Source of the DNA: Gracilaria gracilis
Taxonomy: Eukaryota > Rhodophyta > Florideophyceae > Gracilariales > Gracilariaceae
DNA length: 64,000 bases
Direction: 5' to 3'
Assembly (NCBI GenBank): GCA_030374805.1
Contig: JARGSG010000001.1
Coordinates: 62,001 to 126,000 of the forward strand
The stretch's first letter is position 1; the number at the start of each line of letters is the position of its first letter. Position numbers and translations under genes: made by a program. Shown here piece by piece: positions 60,561 to 64,000 of the stretch. The notes beneath the pieces were generated by a model. The model searched no databases. It was given only the letters and a program-made list of their open reading frames with translations, and was not told the DNA's origin.

Positions 60561-62778
60561 GGGGACGTGTGGGCGCTGCAAAGGTAATGGCCTATTTTTA
60601 ACTGGACAACAGCTACGTGTAACACGTACACGTACACGTACACTCGATTTTGATACCGTTGGTAAGTTACGAGGGTTCTGTCTTCTGTATGTCATAGTCC
60701 TTGACCAAAGGGAAATTCAAAGCACCCGGTTCAAGACATCAGCCGTTAGGCTTCATAGCATAACAAGAGCTCACTACCAGAGTTATCGTCCTCATCCTTT
60801 CTCGCAGTCGTGCGCTTTTTATCAGCTTTTTACAGCACCTTCCTGATGCCCACTTCGTTTTGGATTCAGCAGCCACATGACGACTTGCAGAATTCTTCCG
60901 CACATGCAGTCTGCCCAGAACAACGATTATAGCGGAGACCAAGTGAGGATATTGCAACGCCCCGTTCAAAGCAGTGTATTTCAATCGGCCAGGCTTTGCG
61001 GAGAAATGATTTCTTTTCTTGCTGGCACTTCTAGCACAGCTGAAAGCAGCCTTTTTCTCTCTCTCTCATTTATAGGCACATGTAGCTTGATTACAACTTA
61101 ATGTAGTGCGTTTCTGCTTAAAGGAACGCTCTCTCACCAAGAAGGCCAAAGCAGCCTCATCTTCTAGCTAGACATCAGCGCAAGCCATTGCCTGACGGTG
61201 GAGTGGATGGGAACGAGAACGCAAGAAAGCTGTCAACTTCGAGGACGCGGTAGATATGTGCGCCAATTCGAGACGTCGTTGCCTAGTGTAAAACAGCTAT
61301 TGATTAGAATTTTGTCGCTGCGATATAGATGTGTTATAGGTCGTTGAGTCCAAAGCAAACCAAAGCGTAAGATTAAAAGACGTATGCTTTTCAAATGAAC
61401 AACGAAAACTCTCAGGTTTCTTTTTTCTTTTATGTCCTTTTGTGGTAGAGAGACCAGTGTGATGCAATTACATTATGTAGGCAGATGTTTTGATGTGGGA
61501 TAGATACTACAGTTAAACGCAGAAAGGTTATTATCACACTTGCTTTCTGCATTGACTTGCTTAAAACGGGGTACGCTTGTGTACAGTTGCAATTAAAGTA
61601 CAAGCATACTTTCGCTTCTCGAAAGCATTTCATGGTGCATTTTGGTTGCTCAAATGAAATTGAACCGTAGATACTCCTATTTTTCTGTTAGACGTAAGGG
61701 TTCTGGCATATCCCAATGTAGAACCTGCGGCTATCGTGGAAACCGTGGCTGCGACAATGGGGACCTGACTACAATCTACGAGGTAGCAACAAGCCATCAT
61801 TGACTTTGGTAGTGGGCATGATCATGTTGATGATAAAGGTGGAAGGGTCCATACTTGCTGTACTTTGAGGCAACAAGTTTTCCGGAACAAGGATAGTAAG
61901 TAACCAGCTTGTGGTATGTTGTTCAACAGGATTGGAGAAATACATACATAGCGCGACCGCACATATACACTAGGTGTTTTGCGAAAATTGTAGAGGATGG
62001 GCTTCTTAACTCAACATCAACATCTTTTTCTCTGCCGTTTTTCAAGATCATTTGCAATAGCAACTTCCATTGACAAAAGCTCTGGGTTTTAACTTGGGTG
62101 TCCTTTCAGATAACGATAGCGGCAACATAGACACGAAACTGAGAAATGTTTTAGGTTGTGTTCAGTTGGACGAAGAATCTGCCAGCTGTTGACTTACATC
62201 AATATGAAGTTCCCTTACCCTTCCACGCAACTATGTACACGTACAAAGAATTAACGGAGACATTCATGTTTTGATGTGAAGATCAGTGGTAGAAGGAGGC
62301 GGTTTAAAAACAAATAGCCGAGCCCCAATTCGTCGAGTCATGCATTTGCGTGTCAAAAACATGTTTATTTCTAGTGATCCGATGCAATAGATATCGTCTC
62401 TATATATACCGTTGGTACTTGTATCAAAGAGCTCAGAGGCCTTCACGCTTTCCATACTTGTAATCGACAACAAGACTTTTACAAGATTGAGGTTGGAAGT
62501 AAGGTATTGAAACTGGTCTACTGAACATTTCATCAGCCGATGTTGAGGTGCCGGTATGCGAAAGGTGTGTAACTGGAACAACCCCGTGGCGGTATGCCTG
62601 TTAATGGCAACCATCATGGTTCATGATGTAGTTGAGACATCAATCGCGGGGATACATCAAGTACGGCCATCTCCCAGATTCGTCACAATTGGTCACGTTG
62701 TACTTTCTTATTTTGGGTTTTCCTAATATGGTCCAGATCTTGGCAGAAAATGGCGGAGGAAGCAAATCTGTGCAAGTA
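60561..62778. other. Intergenic, no gene recognised
   Basis: Over 2 kb with no supported gene. It includes an ACACGT tandem at about 60622-60641 and TACCGTTGGTA at 60654-60664 and 62407-62417. Confidence 0.45.
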
Positions 62779-64000
62779 CAGTCAACCCTTGATAAAAGGT
62801 TTTTGCACAACAAGGATATCGCTATAGAAGAATACTATCTTCTCTCACGTTCTTGGAACTGTCGTTTGAGCAGCCGTACATAACATATCCATGAATACGG
62901 ATAACTGGATGCACAGCAACAGGCAAAAGCGCCGTGGCCCCTAAAACAAAGCCGTGGGAACATTTAGGTTTACTCTTTATAAGCATCAACACTTGATTGT
63001 CAGGAAACAGAGTCAAGGTGAACGACTCTCTTATCTTTACTGACCGTTCAGGCAATCATCTGAAACCTCTTACGTTCCTTTGTTACCGTTGCCACTGTGA
63101 AGTCTAAAACGTTACGTTCTAAAACAAAGTACTGTAACGTCATTTAAGTACCGTTTTAACAGACAAACTATCTGCTAAATGTAAACTGAACACCACATAA
63201 GCATCATCTTTTGCGTGCCTTCAGCGTTAAGCCTGACTCAATCCGAGTTGCTTGATCCCTTTTACACGGCAACCACGATGCCGGCCAGAGTTCAACTCAC
63301 GCTCTGGCAAAAGAAAGCCATATTGGACGAGCAAAGACGCCGAATAACGGAATGCCTGACAACTGACCAGCGCAGTCTGGCCGAATGGGCCCACAAAGCA
63401 CTCAAACTCTCCGCTTGCCCAGGTCAAGCTACAATTTCACGTATTCTTGCTACCGGTGTGAAAATTACATGCGTGCGCGATCAAGTACGGCAACGTGCTG
63501 CAGCATTCCCGAACTTTGAAGATGCACTTTTGGAATGGGTAACCGCCCAATTTGCCGCCAGGAGGGCTGTTAATGGGCCGATGATAATTGAAGCCGGCAG
63601 AAGACTGATGAATTGCATGAATGCTACACTTGACTCAAACTCAAAGATCACGTTAACGTTAAGCAATGGCTGGTTATACAACTTTCAAAGAAGGAAAGGA
63701 TTAAAATCCTTACAGTCTCACGGGGAGAGCGGAGATGCTGATGAAGAAGAAATTGCTTCAAGGCTTCCTCAGTTGAGAGAATTGGTCAAGTCGTTCGCTG
63801 TAGAGGACAGGTTCAATGCAGATGAATTTGGTCTTTTCTATCGAATGGCACCCGACCGTACTATCGCTACTGCTCGTCTTCCTGGTAGAAAGAAGCAAAA
63901 AGTTCGGCTCACATTCTTGGCATGTGCAAACGCTGATGGATCGGAACGTTTCCCTCTACTTATTATTGGCAATGCAAAGAAACCTCGCTGCTTTTCGAAT
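62779..64000 (+). mobile_element. Tigger/pogo-type DNA transposon, 5' part
   Basis: A likely left end at 62779: CAGTCAACCCTTGATAAAAGG, preceded by TA (62777-62778), the target duplicated by this superfamily. The transposase starts 500 bp inside. The right end lies beyond the window, so the terminal repeat could not be matched. Pogo/Tigger ends of the CAGT-CAACCC type are known (family knowledge). Confidence 0.6.
63278..64000 (+). CDS. Tigger/pogo transposase, N-terminal part (partial)
   Basis: Open from an ATG at 63278 to the window end (241 codons) without a stop. The N-terminal 60 residues form a helix-turn-helix (LAEWAHKALKLSA, then ATISRIL), like the CENP-B/pogo DNA-binding domain. A second CENP-B-type domain spans about 75-150 (DALLEWVTAQFAARRAVNGP, GWLYNFQRRKGLK). 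The DDE domain begins with FNADEFGLFYRMAPDRT, where the first catalytic Asp is in NADE, and continues LTFLACANADGSERFPLLIIG and KKPRCF. The frame is intact so far, so the element may be young and active (inference). Confidence 0.88.
   Translation, partial: MPARVQLTLWQKKAILDEQRRRITECLTTDQRSLAEWAHKALKLSACPGQATISRILATGVKITCVRDQVRQRAAAFPNFEDALLEWVTAQFAARRAVNGPMIIEAGRRLMNCMNATLDSNSKITLTLSNGWLYNFQRRKGLKSLQSHGESGDADEEEIASRLPQLRELVKSFAVEDRFNADEFGLFYRMAPDRTIATARLPGRKKQKVRLTFLACANADGSERFPLLIIGNAKKPRCFSN

Overview
The window is nuclear DNA of a photosynthetic eukaryote, most likely a red alga of the florideophyte type (inference). Eukaryotic hallmarks are SEC13, ERV46, a PEN-2-like gamma-secretase subunit, DPH7, NCBP3-like and bZIP proteins. 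Plastid hallmarks are a CCB4-like cytochrome b6f assembly factor, a one-helix LHC/HLIP-type protein, an Hsp33 with a leader peptide and a thylakoid-targeted hydrolase-like protein. Genes are compact and mostly intronless. The few introns are 66-112 nt with GT-AG ends. A circularly permuted tRNA gene and a secreted Hint (hedgehog-type) protein also fit a red alga. About 28 protein genes or gene remnants can be supported.

Layout. 1.3-8.9 kb: CUE protein, secreted Hint protein, a decayed non-LTR reverse transcriptase, then a RING E3 and DPH7 whose stop codons overlap tail to tail. 9-14 kb: a gene-poor tract with relic ORFs and palindromes. 14.4-21 kb: a secreted metallo-beta-lactamase-fold hydrolase with one intron, a palindrome-rich spacer and a large WD40-like protein with an apparent frameshift near its C terminus. 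22-31 kb: proline-rich protein, lumen-targeted alpha/beta-hydrolase-like protein, Hsp33, ERV46, a permuted tRNA-Leu and a Tho1/NCBP3-like mRNP protein. 31-40 kb: PEN-2, mitochondrial-type uS13, a small membrane protein, Yippee, dCMP deaminase, a bZIP factor and a miniature bZIP-like protein. 43-54 kb: SEC13, a BT1-family transporter, an SDR, CCB4, a phosphate-carrier-like protein, a one-helix LHC-like protein and a small plastid-like protein. 54-64 kb: an acyltransferase-glycosyltransferase fusion, tRNA-Leu(AAG), peroxisomal glycolate oxidase, an MFS transporter pseudogene and the 5' part of a Tigger/pogo DNA transposon running off the window.

The genes do not form one pathway; this is housekeeping sequence interspersed with transposon debris. 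Some share themes: secretory pathway (SEC13, ERV46, Hint protein, AT3-GT2 fusion), plastid function (CCB4, one-helix protein, Hsp33, lumenal protein) and mRNA export (Tho1/NCBP3-like).

Most noteworthy: the permuted tRNA-Leu gene at 29.2-29.35 kb; an 11-bp near-palindromic motif (TACCGTTGGTA and relatives) recurring only between genes; the acyltransferase-egghead-type GT2 fusion; the fusion of Tho1/SARNP-type repeats with an NCBP3-like RRM; and a hairpin-dense spacer at 15.7-16.5 kb.
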